DNA from: Mycobacterium saskatchewanense
GTDB taxonomy: Bacteria > Actinomycetota > Actinomycetes > Mycobacteriales > Mycobacteriaceae
Direction: 5' to 3'
DNA length: 64,000 nucleotides
NCBI RefSeq assembly: GCF_010729105.1
Contig: NZ_AP022573.1
Span: forward strand, 1,922,001-1,986,000
Made by a program: the position numbers and the translations under genes. The notes beneath the pieces are model-generated. The model saw only the letters and a program-made list of their open reading frames with translations. It made no database searches and had not been told where the DNA came from. Shown here in pieces: positions 1 to 8,827 of the stretch (positions are counted from its first letter, which is position 1; the number at the start of each line of letters is the position of its first letter).

Positions 1-172
1 TCCCCCGACCAGGGGCGCAGCAAACCCGCTCGGGCGGCGCGTTCACGCGCCGTCATGCGTGCGATGACCGTCGCCGCGTTGAGCGCCGGGAACCAGTGCC
101 CTTGAAACCCGGGGCTTCGCGCGCCGCCGCCCAGGCGTGTCGCACGGGTACCCTGCAACCCATGAGGTGGAC

Positions 173-970
173 ATGAACGATCCACGTCGACCCGAACGGT
201 TAACTACCCCTCTCGCGGGGTCGGGGCCGACCGGGCCGCAGGGTCCCTGGTACCCGCCGATCGCTGACCCGGCGTACGCCGACCAAGCGCCCTACGCGCC
301 CACATACAGCGGGTACTACACCCCGCAGTGGCCCGGCGCCAACGACACCAAGCAGTTGCCCGCGTACTGGCAACAGCAGGATGCTCCTCCCCCGGGTGTG
401 CCGGCGCCCGAAGATCCGGCTCCCGCGCCGCCAGGGGGCCCGAAGCCCCCCCGCTGGGTGTGGATCCTCGCGGGCGTGGGCCTTTTCCTGGTGGTCGCGT
501 TGGTCATCGCGCTGGCGCTGGCGAACGACGCCATCAGGAAGCAGACCGCGGTGCCGCCGTTGCCCCCCATGCCCGCGCCGAGCTCGGAGTTCCCGACGCC
601 GCCCCCCTCGATCCGCACCACGCCGCCGTCGCGCACCCACCTGCCGACGCCGACGCCGACGCCGAGCGAATCGCAGACGCCCACCCAATCCACTGTTCCC
701 GGCGCCATGCAAGACGTCGTCTACACCGTCAACGGCGACGGCCGCGCCATCAGCATCATGTACATCGGCAGCGGCGACGTGGTGCAGACCGAGTTCAACG
801 TCGCGTTGCCGTGGAGCAAAGAAGTCAGCCTGGCCAAATCGGCCATTCACCCGGCGAACGTCACGATCGTGAACTTCGGACGTAACGTCACCTGTTCGGT
901 CACCATCGGCGGCGTTCAGGTCAGCCAGCGCGTGGGGGTCGGCCTCACGATCTGCGACGCTCGGGGGTAG
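173..970 (+). CDS. Proline-rich membrane protein with MmpS-like C-terminal domain (Rv2507-like)
   Basis: The 265-residue protein has a Pro/Gly/Tyr-rich cytoplasmic N-terminus, one membrane helix at about residues 95-117, a second Pro/Thr-rich linker (about 125-175) and a compact beta-rich extracellular domain with two cysteines. The sequence VVYTVNGDG followed by LPW and a late Cys resembles the MmpS/transport-accessory fold, so a cell-envelope role is likely but the exact function is unknown. ATG 173 is preferred over the in-frame GTG at 137 because GAGGTGG lies just upstream of it, and a TACCCT -10-like box at 151-156 falls inside the longer version. It is convergent with the MFS gene, as Rv2507 and Rv2508c are in M. 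tuberculosis. Confidence 0.8.
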   Translation: MNDPRRPERLTTPLAGSGPTGPQGPWYPPIADPAYADQAPYAPTYSGYYTPQWPGANDTKQLPAYWQQQDAPPPGVPAPEDPAPAPPGGPKPPRWVWILAGVGLFLVVALVIALALANDAIRKQTAVPPLPPMPAPSSEFPTPPPSIRTTPPSRTHLPTPTPTPSESQTPTQSTVPGAMQDVVYTVNGDGRAISIMYIGSGDVVQTEFNVALPWSKEVSLAKSAIHPANVTIVNFGRNVTCSVTIGGVQVSQRVGVGLTICDARG

Positions 971-973
971 GCC

Positions 974-2299
974 CTACGACGGTTCCGCCGCCGCGACCCG
1001 CGCCGGAACGCGGACCATCAACATCCCCAGCAGGCCGGCGACCAGCACCAACGAGATGCCGCCCAAACCGGCGCGCACGGCTCCGAAGGCGTCGACAAAC
1101 ACGGAGAACAGCCACGGCGCCACGAAGGCCACCGCCCGCCCGGTCATGGTGTACAGGCCAAAGGCGACACCCTCCCTACCATGGTTGGCCATCTGCAACA
1201 GCAGCGCGCGTGCCGACGACTGCGACGGCCCGATGAACAGGGCGAGCAGCAACCCGCACGCCCAGAAGGCCACCGAGCCCGAAAGCGTCATCAGGGTGAG
1301 CCCCGCGGCGATGATCGCGATCAATGACCCCACGATCACCGGTTTGGACCCGATCCGGTGGTCGACGAACCCGCCCAGCACCGCTCCCACGGCGGCCACC
1401 ACGCTGGCGACCACACCGAAGATCAGCACGTCGGCCTGTGAAATGTCGTACACGTTGACGCCCAGCACGGCGCCGAACGCGAAGATCGCCGCCAGCCCGT
1501 CGCGGAAGAGCGCGCTGGCGATGAGGAAATACACCAGGTTGCGGTCGCGGCGCCATTCCGCCACGACTTCGGTCCACAGCTTGCGGTAGCCGCCCAGCAG
1601 GCCGGTCGGCTGATACGCCTCGTCCGACGTGAGCAACCGGTTCGCGACCACCAGCAACGGCAGCGCCAGCACCGCGAACCAGGCCGCCGCCAGGAGCATC
1701 GCCTCCCGGACGTAGAGCCCGTCCCGGGCGGGCACCCCGAGCAGCCCACGCACCGGTCCACTGCCGGAGATGAAGCCCGTGTAGATCAGCAGCAGGAGGA
1801 AGACGCTGCCCAGGTAACCGGCGGCCCAGCCCAGCCCCGAGATGCGGCCCGCGGTCTGCGGCGTCGAAAGCTCGCGCAGCATCGCGTTATACGGCACGCT
1901 GGCCAGGTCGCTACACGCCGCCGTCGCCGCGAGCAGCACCAGCCCGGCGGCCAGGTAGCCGGGCCGATCGTGGATGAAAAACATCCCGCAGGTCAGTGTC
2001 ACCCCGAGGGCGGTCAGCACGCTCAGGACCACCCGCCTGCGGTGCGGCGACTCCACCCAGACGCCGACGAGCGGCGCCAGCAGCGCGACGGTCAGCCCCG
2101 CGATCGCCGCCGCGCGCCCAAGCCAACTCGCCGGTGAGGTGCCGCCAGACAGGCCCGCCCCGACGCTGCTGGTCAGGTAGACGGAGAAGACGAACGTCGC
2201 AACGATGGCGTTCAGACCGGTGGAGCCGCAGTCCCAGAGCGCCCACGCCACGATGCGAGACGGCACCGGCGTGACCGAACGCGATTGTGGCTGGCCCAT
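974..2299 (-). CDS. Major facilitator superfamily integral membrane protein (Rv2508c-like)
   Basis: The 441-residue protein is almost entirely hydrophobic, with about 12 predicted membrane helices and short basic cytoplasmic loops such as SPHRRR, typical of an MFS permease; the UMF1/MFS_1 type fits best. The substrate cannot be read from sequence. Position between the Rv2507-like gene and cmrA identifies it as the Rv2508c counterpart. The frame is open further upstream to 2362, but that extension runs into a 58-bp tandem repeat and encodes low-complexity sequence, so the internal ATG at 2299 (MGQPQSRS) is taken as the start. Its stop lies 3 bp from the convergent neighbour. Confidence 0.82.
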   Translation of the reverse strand: MGQPQSRSVTPVPSRIVAWALWDCGSTGLNAIVATFVFSVYLTSSVGAGLSGGTSPASWLGRAAAIAGLTVALLAPLVGVWVESPHRRRVVLSVLTALGVTLTCGMFFIHDRPGYLAAGLVLLAATAACSDLASVPYNAMLRELSTPQTAGRISGLGWAAGYLGSVFLLLLIYTGFISGSGPVRGLLGVPARDGLYVREAMLLAAAWFAVLALPLLVVANRLLTSDEAYQPTGLLGGYRKLWTEVVAEWRRDRNLVYFLIASALFRDGLAAIFAFGAVLGVNVYDISQADVLIFGVVASVVAAVGAVLGGFVDHRIGSKPVIVGSLIAIIAAGLTLMTLSGSVAFWACGLLLALFIGPSQSSARALLLQMANHGREGVAFGLYTMTGRAVAFVAPWLFSVFVDAFGAVRAGLGGISLVLVAGLLGMLMVRVPARVAAAEPS

Positions 2300-2319
2300 G
2301 TTCGCACTGTATTTGTTTG

Positions 2320-2513
2320 GCGGGCGACCCGCTTCGCCCGGCTCCGCCGCCCTCGCGATCACCCGCGGATTTGATTGGCGGGCGACCCGCTTCGCCCGGC
2401 TCCGCCGCCCTCGCGATCACCCGCGGATTTGATTGGCGGGCGACCCGCTTCGCCCGGCTCCGCCGCCCTCGCGATCACCCGCGGATTTGATTGACGGGCG
2501 ACCCGCTTCGCCG
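2320..2513. repeat. 58-bp tandem repeat (MIRU-like VNTR), three copies plus a partial
   Basis: Near-identical copies start at 2320, 2378 and 2436, and a partial copy starts at 2494. Each begins GCGGGCGACCCGCTTCGCC and ends CCCGCGGATTTGATTG. The array fills most of the 270-bp divergent intergenic region between the MFS gene and cmrA. Mycobacterial interspersed repeats are often found in such places and vary in copy number between strains; variation here is inference. Confidence 0.9.
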
Positions 2514-2569
2514 CACCCGCGATCCGGCGCGCCCGAAGCCCACCGCGCCCGCCTGTCTACGATTGCCTC

Positions 2570-3376
2570 ATGCCGATACCCGCTCCCAGCCCGGACGCGC
2601 GCGCCGTCGTCACCGGAGCTTCGCAGAACATCGGCGAAGCACTGGCCACCGAGCTCGCCGCCCGCGGCCACAATCTGATTGTCACGGCGCGGCGCGAGGA
2701 CCTGCTCAACGAGCTCGCCGCCCGGCTGTCCGACCGGTACCGCGTCGCCGTCGACGTGCGACCCGCCGATCTGGCCGACCCGGGCGAACGGGCGAAACTG
2801 TGCGACGAACTGGCCACCCGCCCGATCTCGATCTTGTGCGCCAACGCCGGTACCGCGACTTTCGGCCCGGTGTCGGGCCTCGACCCGGCCGTCGAGAAGG
2901 CCCAGGTGCAGTTGAATGTGCTTGGGGTGCACGACCTCACGTTGGCGGTGCTGCCCGGCATGGTCAAGCGCGGCGCGGGCGGGATCCTGATTTCGGGCTC
3001 GGCGGCGGGGAATTCGCCGATCCCCTACAACGCCACTTATGCGGCAAGCAAGGCGTTCGTGAACACCTTCAGCGAATCGCTGCGCGGCGAGGTGCGCGGC
3101 TCCGGCGTGCACGTCACGCTGCTGGCGCCGGGCCCGGTGCGCACCGAGCTGCCCGACGAAACCGAAGCCTCGCTGGTGGAACGACTGGTGCCGGACTTCC
3201 TCTGGATCTCCACCGAGCACACCGCCAAGGTGTCCCTGAACGCCTTGGAGCGCAACAAGATGCGCGTCGTCCCGGGCCTGACGTCGAAGGCCATGTCCGT
3301 GGCCAGCGGGTACGCCCCGCGGGCCATCGTCGCGCCAATCGTCGGCAGCTTCTACAAGAAGCTCGGCGGCGGTTAA
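2570..3376 (+). CDS. cmrA: Mycolate reductase, short-chain dehydrogenase (Rv2509/CmrA)
   Basis: The protein has 268 residues, the same length as Rv2509. Rv2509 and its corynebacterial counterpart reduce the beta-keto group of newly condensed mycolates, the last step of mycolic acid synthesis. Visible features are the NAD(P)-binding motif TGASQNIG at residues 15-22, ANAG at 91-94, the catalytic Ser in SGSAAG (about 142-144), and YxxxK with Tyr157 and Lys161. The tail is basic (FYKKLGGG), which suits membrane association. It abuts the convergent DUF853 gene with a 1-bp gap. Identification rests on motifs together with conserved neighbours. Confidence 0.9.
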   Translation: MPIPAPSPDARAVVTGASQNIGEALATELAARGHNLIVTARREDLLNELAARLSDRYRVAVDVRPADLADPGERAKLCDELATRPISILCANAGTATFGPVSGLDPAVEKAQVQLNVLGVHDLTLAVLPGMVKRGAGGILISGSAAGNSPIPYNATYAASKAFVNTFSESLRGEVRGSGVHVTLLAPGPVRTELPDETEASLVERLVPDFLWISTEHTAKVSLNALERNKMRVVPGLTSKAMSVASGYAPRAIVAPIVGSFYKKLGGG

Positions 3377-3377
3377 G

Positions 3378-4961
3378 TCACTTGCGGCGGCGCCGGCCGG
3401 TGTTGAAAAGGTTCCTCGTGATCTCGCGTATGGCCGTATTGATGCCGCTCTTCACCGTCGGATTCTCCAGTACCTCCTCCCATACGGCCGGGCCCTTTGG
3501 TTCGAAGGGCTCCGGCATGGGCGGCACCGGCTCGTTCGGCGGGACGGGCGGGTAACCGGACCGGACGTCCGGCCGCTGCGGGCTGCGGCGATCTTGCCCC
3601 GCCGGGCCAACCTGGGGCCGGGCCGGTTGTTCGACCGTTCGGCCGTACTTCGCCTGCAGCGGGCTGCCTTTCGCGGCCTGCGCGATCGCGTCGGTGCCGA
3701 TCGAGGCCATCAGTGAGCGGGGCACCCGCATCCGGGTCCACGCGACCGGCGTCGGCGCGCCCTTCTCGGAGAGCACGGTGACGACGGCCTCTCCGATCCC
3801 CAGGGACGTCAGCGCCGACTCCAGGTCGTAGACATCGGTTTTCGGGTAGGTGCGGACCGTCTTGCTCAGCGCCTGCTGGTCGTCGGGGGTGAAGGCCCGC
3901 AGCGCGTGTTGAATCCGCGCGCCCAGCTGGGACAGCACGTTGTTGGGCACGTCCGTGGGCAGCTGGGTGCAGAAGAACACTCCCACGCCCTTGGAGCGGA
4001 TCAGCTTCACGGTCTGTTCGACCTGCTCGAGGAAGGCCTTGGACGCGTCGGCGAAAAGCAGGTGCGCCTCGTCGAAGAAGAACACCAGCTTGGGCTTGTC
4101 CACGTCACCGACCTCGGGCAGCACCTTGAAAAGGTCCGCCAGCAACCACATCAGGAAGGTCGAGAAGATGACCGGACGCAACTGCTGGCCACTGAACTCG
4201 AGCAGCGAGATGATGCCGCGGCCCTGGTCATCGCAGCGCAAAAGATCCTGCGGATCGAGTTTTGGCTCGCCGAAGAACGTGTCGCCGCCCTCCCCGCCGA
4301 GGTTCACCAGCGCCCGCAGGATGACTCCAGCCGTCGTCGGCGACACCCCGCCCAGCTCTTTCAGGTCAGCCTTGCCCTCGTCGCTGGCCAAATGGCTGAT
4401 GACGCCGCGCAGATCGTCCAGGGCGACCAGGGGCCGGTTCGCCGCACCGGCCCAATGGAAGATCAAGCCCAGCGTCGACTCTTGGGTTGCGTTGAGGCCC
4501 AGCACCTTTGACAGCAAGACCGGACCGAAACTTTCGACCGTCGCCCGCACCGGCACGCCGACTCCCCCGGTGCCCAAGGACAAGAACTCCACCGGGAAGC
4601 CCGTCCCCACCCAGTCGTCACCCGTATCCTTCGCACGCGCCGCGGTCTTGTCGTTGGCCTCCCCGGGCCGGGCCAGACCAGATAGGTCGCCCTTGACGTC
4701 GGCCATCAGCACGGCCACGCCGGCCGCGCTGAGCTGTTCGGCGATCAACTGCAGCGTCTTGGTCTTCCCGGTGCCCGTCGCTCCGGCCACCAGGCCGTGC
4801 CGGTTGACGGTGGCCAGCGGGATACGGACCTGGGCGGTCGGGTCCACGACGCCGTCGACGACGACCGTGCCCAACTCCAGCGCCCGGCCGTCGACCCCGT
4901 AGCCGTTCGCGATCCGCTGCGCGGCCCCGTCAGCCCCGCCGGCCGCCGATTCGGTGCTCAT
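3378..4961 (-). CDS. HerA/DUF853-type P-loop ATPase (Rv2510c-like)
   Basis: The 527-residue protein is a helicase-HerA-like/DUF853 ATPase. The Walker A motif GATGTGKT lies near the N-terminus after a short beta-rich region, and Walker B KLVFFFDEAHLLF lies past the middle. The C-terminus is Pro/Arg-rich and disordered and ends RRRRK, which could bind nucleic acid. The start is placed at ATG 4961 (MSTESAAGG), 9 bp after a strong AGGAGGGG ribosome-binding site. It is divergent from orn, as Rv2510c is from Rv2511. The cellular role of mycobacterial members is not established. Confidence 0.85.
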   Translation of the reverse strand: MSTESAAGGADGAAQRIANGYGVDGRALELGTVVVDGVVDPTAQVRIPLATVNRHGLVAGATGTGKTKTLQLIAEQLSAAGVAVLMADVKGDLSGLARPGEANDKTAARAKDTGDDWVGTGFPVEFLSLGTGGVGVPVRATVESFGPVLLSKVLGLNATQESTLGLIFHWAGAANRPLVALDDLRGVISHLASDEGKADLKELGGVSPTTAGVILRALVNLGGEGGDTFFGEPKLDPQDLLRCDDQGRGIISLLEFSGQQLRPVIFSTFLMWLLADLFKVLPEVGDVDKPKLVFFFDEAHLLFADASKAFLEQVEQTVKLIRSKGVGVFFCTQLPTDVPNNVLSQLGARIQHALRAFTPDDQQALSKTVRTYPKTDVYDLESALTSLGIGEAVVTVLSEKGAPTPVAWTRMRVPRSLMASIGTDAIAQAAKGSPLQAKYGRTVEQPARPQVGPAGQDRRSPQRPDVRSGYPPVPPNEPVPPMPEPFEPKGPAVWEEVLENPTVKSGINTAIREITRNLFNTGRRRRK

Positions 4962-5062
4962 CGTGATGCGCCCCTCCTCCCGGGTTTGGTCCCCACTGCG
5001 GTTCGGCACCGCTCACCCTACTTGCCGGGCGGAGCGGCGGAAGGGCCTATGCGGGGCCTAAT

Positions 5063-5719
5063 GTGAGCGCTGTGCGCGACGAACTGGTGTGGATCGACTG
5101 CGAGATGACAGGGCTGGACCTCGGGTCGGACAAGCTGATCGAGATCGCAGCGTTGGTCACCGACGCCGACCTGAACGTGCTCGGCGACGGAGTCGACGTG
5201 GTGATCCACGCCGACGACGCCGCGCTGTCGTCGATGGTCGACGTGGTCGCCGAAATGCATTCGCGCTCCGGGCTGACGGACGAGGTGAGGGCGTCGACGG
5301 TCGACCTCGCCACCGCCGAGGCGATGGTGATGGAGTACATCGGCAAGCATGTCAAGCAGCCCAAGACGGCGCCGCTCGCGGGCAATTCGATCGCCACGGA
5401 CCGGGCATTCATTGCCCGCGACATGCCGGCCCTGGACGCGTTCCTGCACTACCGCATGATCGACGTCAGCTCGATCAAGGAGCTCTGCCGGCGCTGGTAC
5501 CCGCGGATCTACTTCGGGCAGCCGGTGAAAGGGCTCTCCCACCGCGCCCTGGCCGACATCCATGAGTCCATCCGCGAGCTGAAGTTCTACCGGCGCACCG
5601 CGTTCGTCCCCCCACCCGGGCCCTCTACCAGCGAAATCGAGGCGGTTGTCGCCGACATCGGCGGCGCGGGCGGCCCACCGGAAGCAATCGATTCGGCCGC
5701 CGAGCCACCGACCGGCTAG
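5063..5719 (+). CDS. orn: Oligoribonuclease
   Basis: This is a 3'-to-5' exoribonuclease of the DEDDh family that degrades short RNA oligomers and linear cyclic-dinucleotide products such as pGpG. The conserved acidic residues are visible in [10 protein letters not shown] (Asp12, Glu14), a later Asp in [10 protein letters not shown], and the His/Asp pair in SHRALADI. At 218 residues the length is close to other actinobacterial Orn proteins, with a somewhat longer Pro/Gly-rich tail. GTG 5063 is used; GTG 5072 would remove only three residues. tRNA-His follows directly, as in M. tuberculosis. Confidence 0.95.
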   Translation: MSAVRDELVWIDCEMTGLDLGSDKLIEIAALVTDADLNVLGDGVDVVIHADDAALSSMVDVVAEMHSRSGLTDEVRASTVDLATAEAMVMEYIGKHVKQPKTAPLAGNSIATDRAFIARDMPALDAFLHYRMIDVSSIKELCRRWYPRIYFGQPVKGLSHRALADIHESIRELKFYRRTAFVPPPGPSTSEIEAVVADIGGAGGPPEAIDSAAEPPTG

Positions 5720-5767
5720 TATCGACGTCGCCGCTCGTCAGCCCTTCCGAAGGCGGGCCGCGGCTAT

Positions 5768-5841
5768 GGTGGCTGTAGTTCAGCTGGTAGAGCACCAGGT
5801 TGTGATCCTGGGTGTCGCGGGTTCGAGTCCCGTCAGCCACC
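5768..5841 (+). tRNA. hisT: tRNA-His(GTG)
   Basis: The acceptor stem GTGGCTG (5769-5775) pairs with CAGCCAC (5834-5840). The extra G at 5768 opposite C73 at 5841 is the G-1 hallmark of tRNA-His. The anticodon arm is CCAGG-TTGTGAT-CCTGG with anticodon GTG, and the T-loop is GGTTCGAGTCC. CCA is not encoded. A strong terminator follows. Confidence 0.97.
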
Positions 5842-5846
5842 CCGCA

Positions 5847-5880
5847 GGTCAGAGGGGTTATTCGCCCCTCTGACCTTTTT
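5847..5880 (+). terminator. Intrinsic terminator after tRNA-His
   Basis: A perfect 11-bp stem, GGTCAGAGGGG (5847-5857) with CCCCTCTGACC (5865-5875), has a 7-nt loop and is followed by five T. It is a classical rho-independent terminator and insulates tRNA-His from the downstream operon. Confidence 0.93.
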
Positions 5881-5949
5881 CATTCGCAGCGGCCCGGGTG
5901 ACCCGCGGGGTGAATAGCCACCATTGAACGAGCGGCTTAGACTCGCGCC

Positions 5950-6246
5950 GTGGGAGGGAAGAAGCTGCAGGTTGTTACCGCTGAGCTGCAGGTTGCGGCC
6001 GCTCGGTGGGAGGGCCTGAGCGCCCACCTCGCGTCGGTGCCGCCGTCGCCGGGGCACCCCTTTCAGCCGACCGCGGCGGCGGTCGGCGCCATCCATGCGG
6101 CGGTCAGCGCCGCCTCGGCCGCGTTCGTCGCCCGGACCCAGGCCACGGCCGCGGCGATGACGACGGCCGCCGGCGGCTACGCCGAGGAGGAAGCCGCCGC
6201 CGCGAGCGAGATGGCGATACCCGTGCCGCAGATCCGGATGGTCTAG
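5950..6246 (+). CDS. EspC/DUF2580-like type VII secretion target, small WXG protein
   Basis: This 98-residue Ala-rich helical protein has a WEG motif (WXG type) near residue 19 and the motif GYAEEE, which fits the YxxxD/E signal of mycobacterial type VII substrates. Length and composition match the EspC/DUF2580 family of partner proteins. The GTG start at 5950 is only 6 nt downstream of a TAGACT -10-like box, so the mRNA may be leaderless. Its TAG stop is immediately followed by the ATG of the next gene, so the two are cotranscribed and probably form a secreted pair (inference). Confidence 0.75.
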   Translation: MGGKKLQVVTAELQVAAARWEGLSAHLASVPPSPGHPFQPTAAAVGAIHAAVSAASAAFVARTQATAAAMTTAAGGYAEEEAAAASEMAIPVPQIRMV

Positions 6247-7170
6247 ATGGCCGCCACTTTGTCGCAGATTCACGCGTGGAGCACCGAACACCTGGTCAAC
6301 GCGGCGAGCCACTGGACCGACACCGCGGACCGCTGGGAAGACACCTTCCTCCACATCAGGAACGAGTCCCACACCATGACATGGCTCGGCGAGGGCGGTG
6401 ATGCCTTGCGCCAGCGCACCGGTGCGGACCTGGCAACGGTCAGTGCGAAGGCCGATCAATTGCGCCAGGCCGCGGGGATCGCGCGAAGCGGGGCCAGCGA
6501 CATCGGTGCTGCGCAGCGACGGGTCATCTATGGTGTCGAGGACGCTCAGAACGCGGGCTTCGTTGTGGGAGAGGACCTCTCGGTCACCGATACCCGGATG
6601 AGCAGCGACCCGGTCGAGCGCGCCACCCGCCAGGCGCAGGCCGAGGCCTTCGCCGGCGATCTTCGCGCGCGGGCCGAACAGCTGGAGTTGACGGAAACGA
6701 AGGTCGCCGGCCAACTCACCGCCAGCACCGCCGGTGTCGACGACGTCGGCTTCGGACCGGAGCCGGCCCCCGGCTTGCCGCAAACTCCGAAGAACCGCAG
6801 CGGAATTCAGTTGGTCGACTTCAAGCAAGACGGACCCACACCGGCACCACCGCTGCCGCCGGGCCAGCCGGTCCCGCCACAGCCGCCGGCGATCAAGATC
6901 ACTCCCCACCCGAACCCGCCCGCCGTCATCAACATGCACGCCGGCGAGAACCCGGTACCCGACCCCGGCAAGCACCAATGCGATGGGTGGGACGTCACGA
7001 AATACGTGGGCGAGGGGGTCGGAGGGCCGCTGCTGGTGACGGGCTCCATCGTGGGCGGTATCGCCGCCTCACCACTTGGCCCGGCGGAATGGGCCATGGC
7101 TATCGGTGGGGTTCTGACAGGCGGAGCGACCACCATCGACGGATTCAAAGGCCTTGCGGGGTGCGACTAG
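6247..7170 (+). CDS. Probable type VII secretion effector with WXG-like N-terminus and Gly-rich hydrophobic C-terminus
   Basis: The 307-residue protein has three parts. Residues 1-120 form a helical WXG100-like domain with WLG near residue 47 and YGVED, a YxxxD secretion motif, near its end. A strongly Pro-rich linker follows (about 190-240). The C-terminal 65 residues hold a hydrophobic, Gly/Ala-rich hairpin (VGGPLLVTGSIVGGIAA and AMAIGGVLTGGATT) framed by two cysteines (HQCDGW and LAGCD). This architecture is that of a secreted effector carrying a small C-terminal payload. The payload has no enzymatic motif I recognise and its glycine-zipper look suggests membrane insertion (inference). It has a WXG partner upstream and a membrane protein downstream. 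Confidence 0.72.
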   Translation: MAATLSQIHAWSTEHLVNAASHWTDTADRWEDTFLHIRNESHTMTWLGEGGDALRQRTGADLATVSAKADQLRQAAGIARSGASDIGAAQRRVIYGVEDAQNAGFVVGEDLSVTDTRMSSDPVERATRQAQAEAFAGDLRARAEQLELTETKVAGQLTASTAGVDDVGFGPEPAPGLPQTPKNRSGIQLVDFKQDGPTPAPPLPPGQPVPPQPPAIKITPHPNPPAVINMHAGENPVPDPGKHQCDGWDVTKYVGEGVGGPLLVTGSIVGGIAASPLGPAEWAMAIGGVLTGGATTIDGFKGLAGCD

Positions 7171-7424
7171 TGCACGCCTACGCGCTGGTTTTCGTCATCG
7201 TGGGCGGGCTCCTCGGCGCCGGCGTGATCGCGTACTTCCGGCGCGGCGAGCGACTTCGCACCGTCCTGTTCGCGCTGCCGGTGGTGGGGGCACTCTGGCT
7301 CGCGGTCGACTTCGTCATCACGCCGGAGAACCGCTGGGTCAATGGGATTGCGTTGGCCCTCGCCGCGGTCGTGGTCGCCGCTGGGTTCGGTCGCCAATGG
7401 TTGAGGCGGCGGCGCGGCGCCTGA
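7170..7424 (+). CDS. Small three-helix membrane protein, candidate immunity or accessory protein
   Basis: The 84-residue protein has three hydrophobic segments (VFVIVGGLLGAGVIAYF, VLFALPVVGALWLAVDFVI and ALALAAVVVAAGFG) and a basic tail RRRRGA. The GTG at 7170 overlaps the TAG stop of the effector gene by one base, so translation is coupled; GTG 7161 is an alternative giving three more residues. A membrane protein immediately behind a putative membrane-active effector is the arrangement expected for an immunity protein, but nothing in the sequence proves this. It could also be a secretion accessory. Confidence 0.65.
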   Translation: MHAYALVFVIVGGLLGAGVIAYFRRGERLRTVLFALPVVGALWLAVDFVITPENRWVNGIALALAAVVVAAGFGRQWLRRRRGA

Positions 7425-7442
7425 ACCGCGCCCGGCGATCCC

Positions 7443-8639
7443 TTACGTGTCGGCGTTGCCGGCCTTCCACACCGGCCACGGAATGTTCCAGTCGCCCAGC
7501 CCCTCGGTGCCGGACAGCGTCGGACCCACCGTGTTGATCACCTCGACGATGTCGCCGCTCTTGCTGTGGTCGTAGAACCACTCGGCATTACTGGGGCTCA
7601 CGTTCAGGCAGCCGTGGCTGGTGTTGGTGTGCCCCTGCGCCCCGACCGACCAGGGTGCGGAATGCACGAAAACGCCGCTGTAGGACATCTGGGTGGCCCA
7701 GTCGACCTCGGTGCGATATCCGTTGGGCGAGTTGACCGGAACGCCGTAGGTCGACGAATCCATGATGATGTGCTTGAACCGGGCGCCGATGATGTAGACG
7801 CCGCTGGCCGTCGGGGTACTGTCCTTGCCCATCGAGGTGGGCATGGTCTTGACGACCTCGCCGTTGACCCGGACGGTCACCATCTTGGTGGTGTCGTCGG
7901 CTGTCGAGATCACCTCGTCGCCGATTGTGAAGCGCGTCTTGACGTTGTCTTCACCGAACATGCCGTTGCCCAGGTCGACCCCGTAGGTGTTGACGGCCAC
8001 ATCGATCGCCGTGCCGGGCTTCCAGAAATGCTCCGGGCGCCAACGGACTTCGCGGTTGGTCAGCCAGTAGAACGCGCCCTCGACGGGCGGGTTGGTGGTG
8101 ATGACGATGGCCTTCTGGGCGGCGGCGCGGTTGGCGATGTTCTCGTCGAAGCGGATGGCCACCGGTTCCCCGATGCCGACGACCTCGCCGTCGCCGGGAC
8201 TGACATAGGGCATGGTCAGATGCGCCGGCGAACTGGTCTGGAACGTCATCTGCTTGCTCGCCGCTCCGCCGAGGCCCAGCGCTTTGGCGTTCAGCGTGTA
8301 GCGCCTGTTGTAGCCGAGCTGCTCGGTGGTCTGCCAGCGCAACCCGTCGGGGCTCAGCTGGCCGTTGATCGACCTGCCGTTGTCGTTGACCATGGTGACC
8401 GACGCCAGGACGCCGTCGGCCACGCTGACCGTCACCGGCGCATCCACGGTGACACCGACGGCGCCGTCGCTCACCGAGGCGGTGAGCTTGGGGACCAGCA
8501 GGTCGGCGAACGGGGTGCCTTTGTCGAAGATCACCTTGGCCGGCACGGCCTGCTGGCCGCCGCCGCAGGCGACGCCAACCACGGCAACCGTGGCCAGCAC
8601 AACGGCGAGCCACGATCGACGAATACGCGAACGCGCCAT
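7443..8639 (-). CDS. ldtB: L,D-transpeptidase LdtB/LdtMt2 (LppS, Rv2518c)
   Basis: The enzyme forms 3-to-3 cross-links in peptidoglycan and is the main target of carbapenems in mycobacteria. The 398-residue protein starts with a lipoprotein signal (hydrophobic segment 9-24, Cys25), continues with two Ig-like domains (about 45-250), and ends in the YkuD catalytic domain with His326 in VFVHSAPW and the motif SHGCLNVS (His342, Cys344). A C-terminal extension with [10 protein letters not shown] is typical of LdtMt2. The -3 lipobox residue is Gly rather than Leu, so lipidation is less certain. Confidence 0.95.
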   Translation of the reverse strand: MARSRIRRSWLAVVLATVAVVGVACGGGQQAVPAKVIFDKGTPFADLLVPKLTASVSDGAVGVTVDAPVTVSVADGVLASVTMVNDNGRSINGQLSPDGLRWQTTEQLGYNRRYTLNAKALGLGGAASKQMTFQTSSPAHLTMPYVSPGDGEVVGIGEPVAIRFDENIANRAAAQKAIVITTNPPVEGAFYWLTNREVRWRPEHFWKPGTAIDVAVNTYGVDLGNGMFGEDNVKTRFTIGDEVISTADDTTKMVTVRVNGEVVKTMPTSMGKDSTPTASGVYIIGARFKHIIMDSSTYGVPVNSPNGYRTEVDWATQMSYSGVFVHSAPWSVGAQGHTNTSHGCLNVSPSNAEWFYDHSKSGDIVEVINTVGPTLSGTEGLGDWNIPWPVWKAGNADT

Positions 8640-8827
8640 CCAGTGACCTTCCCTCTGACTTCCGCTAGTTGGTCACCGCTGACCACAAAGAATCGCAAGC
8701 ATTGTAATGGCTTCGGGGCCGGCCTCAAGGCGACACGCGTGGAGGCGGTGGCCCCGCGTCGCGATCGCGGCGGACCGGCGCGCCCGGGCGCGCCGAACCA
8801 AGGGGTTCCCGGGCACGAAGTGCCAGG

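Noticed and set aside
1..105. Minus-strand frame reading HWFPALNAATVIARMTARERAARAG
   Set aside because: It looks protein-like but runs off the window, has no clear start, and the plus strand and other frames are also open; high-GC DNA often gives this impression.
2300..2362. Longer N-terminus of the MFS protein (from 2362)
   Set aside because: The added residues are encoded by the 58-bp tandem repeat and are absent of any helix before MGQPQSRS.
5842..7430. Integrated prophage or genomic island at tRNA-His
   Set aside because: No integrase and no duplicated tRNA 3' end were found; only a small effector-like operon follows the terminator.
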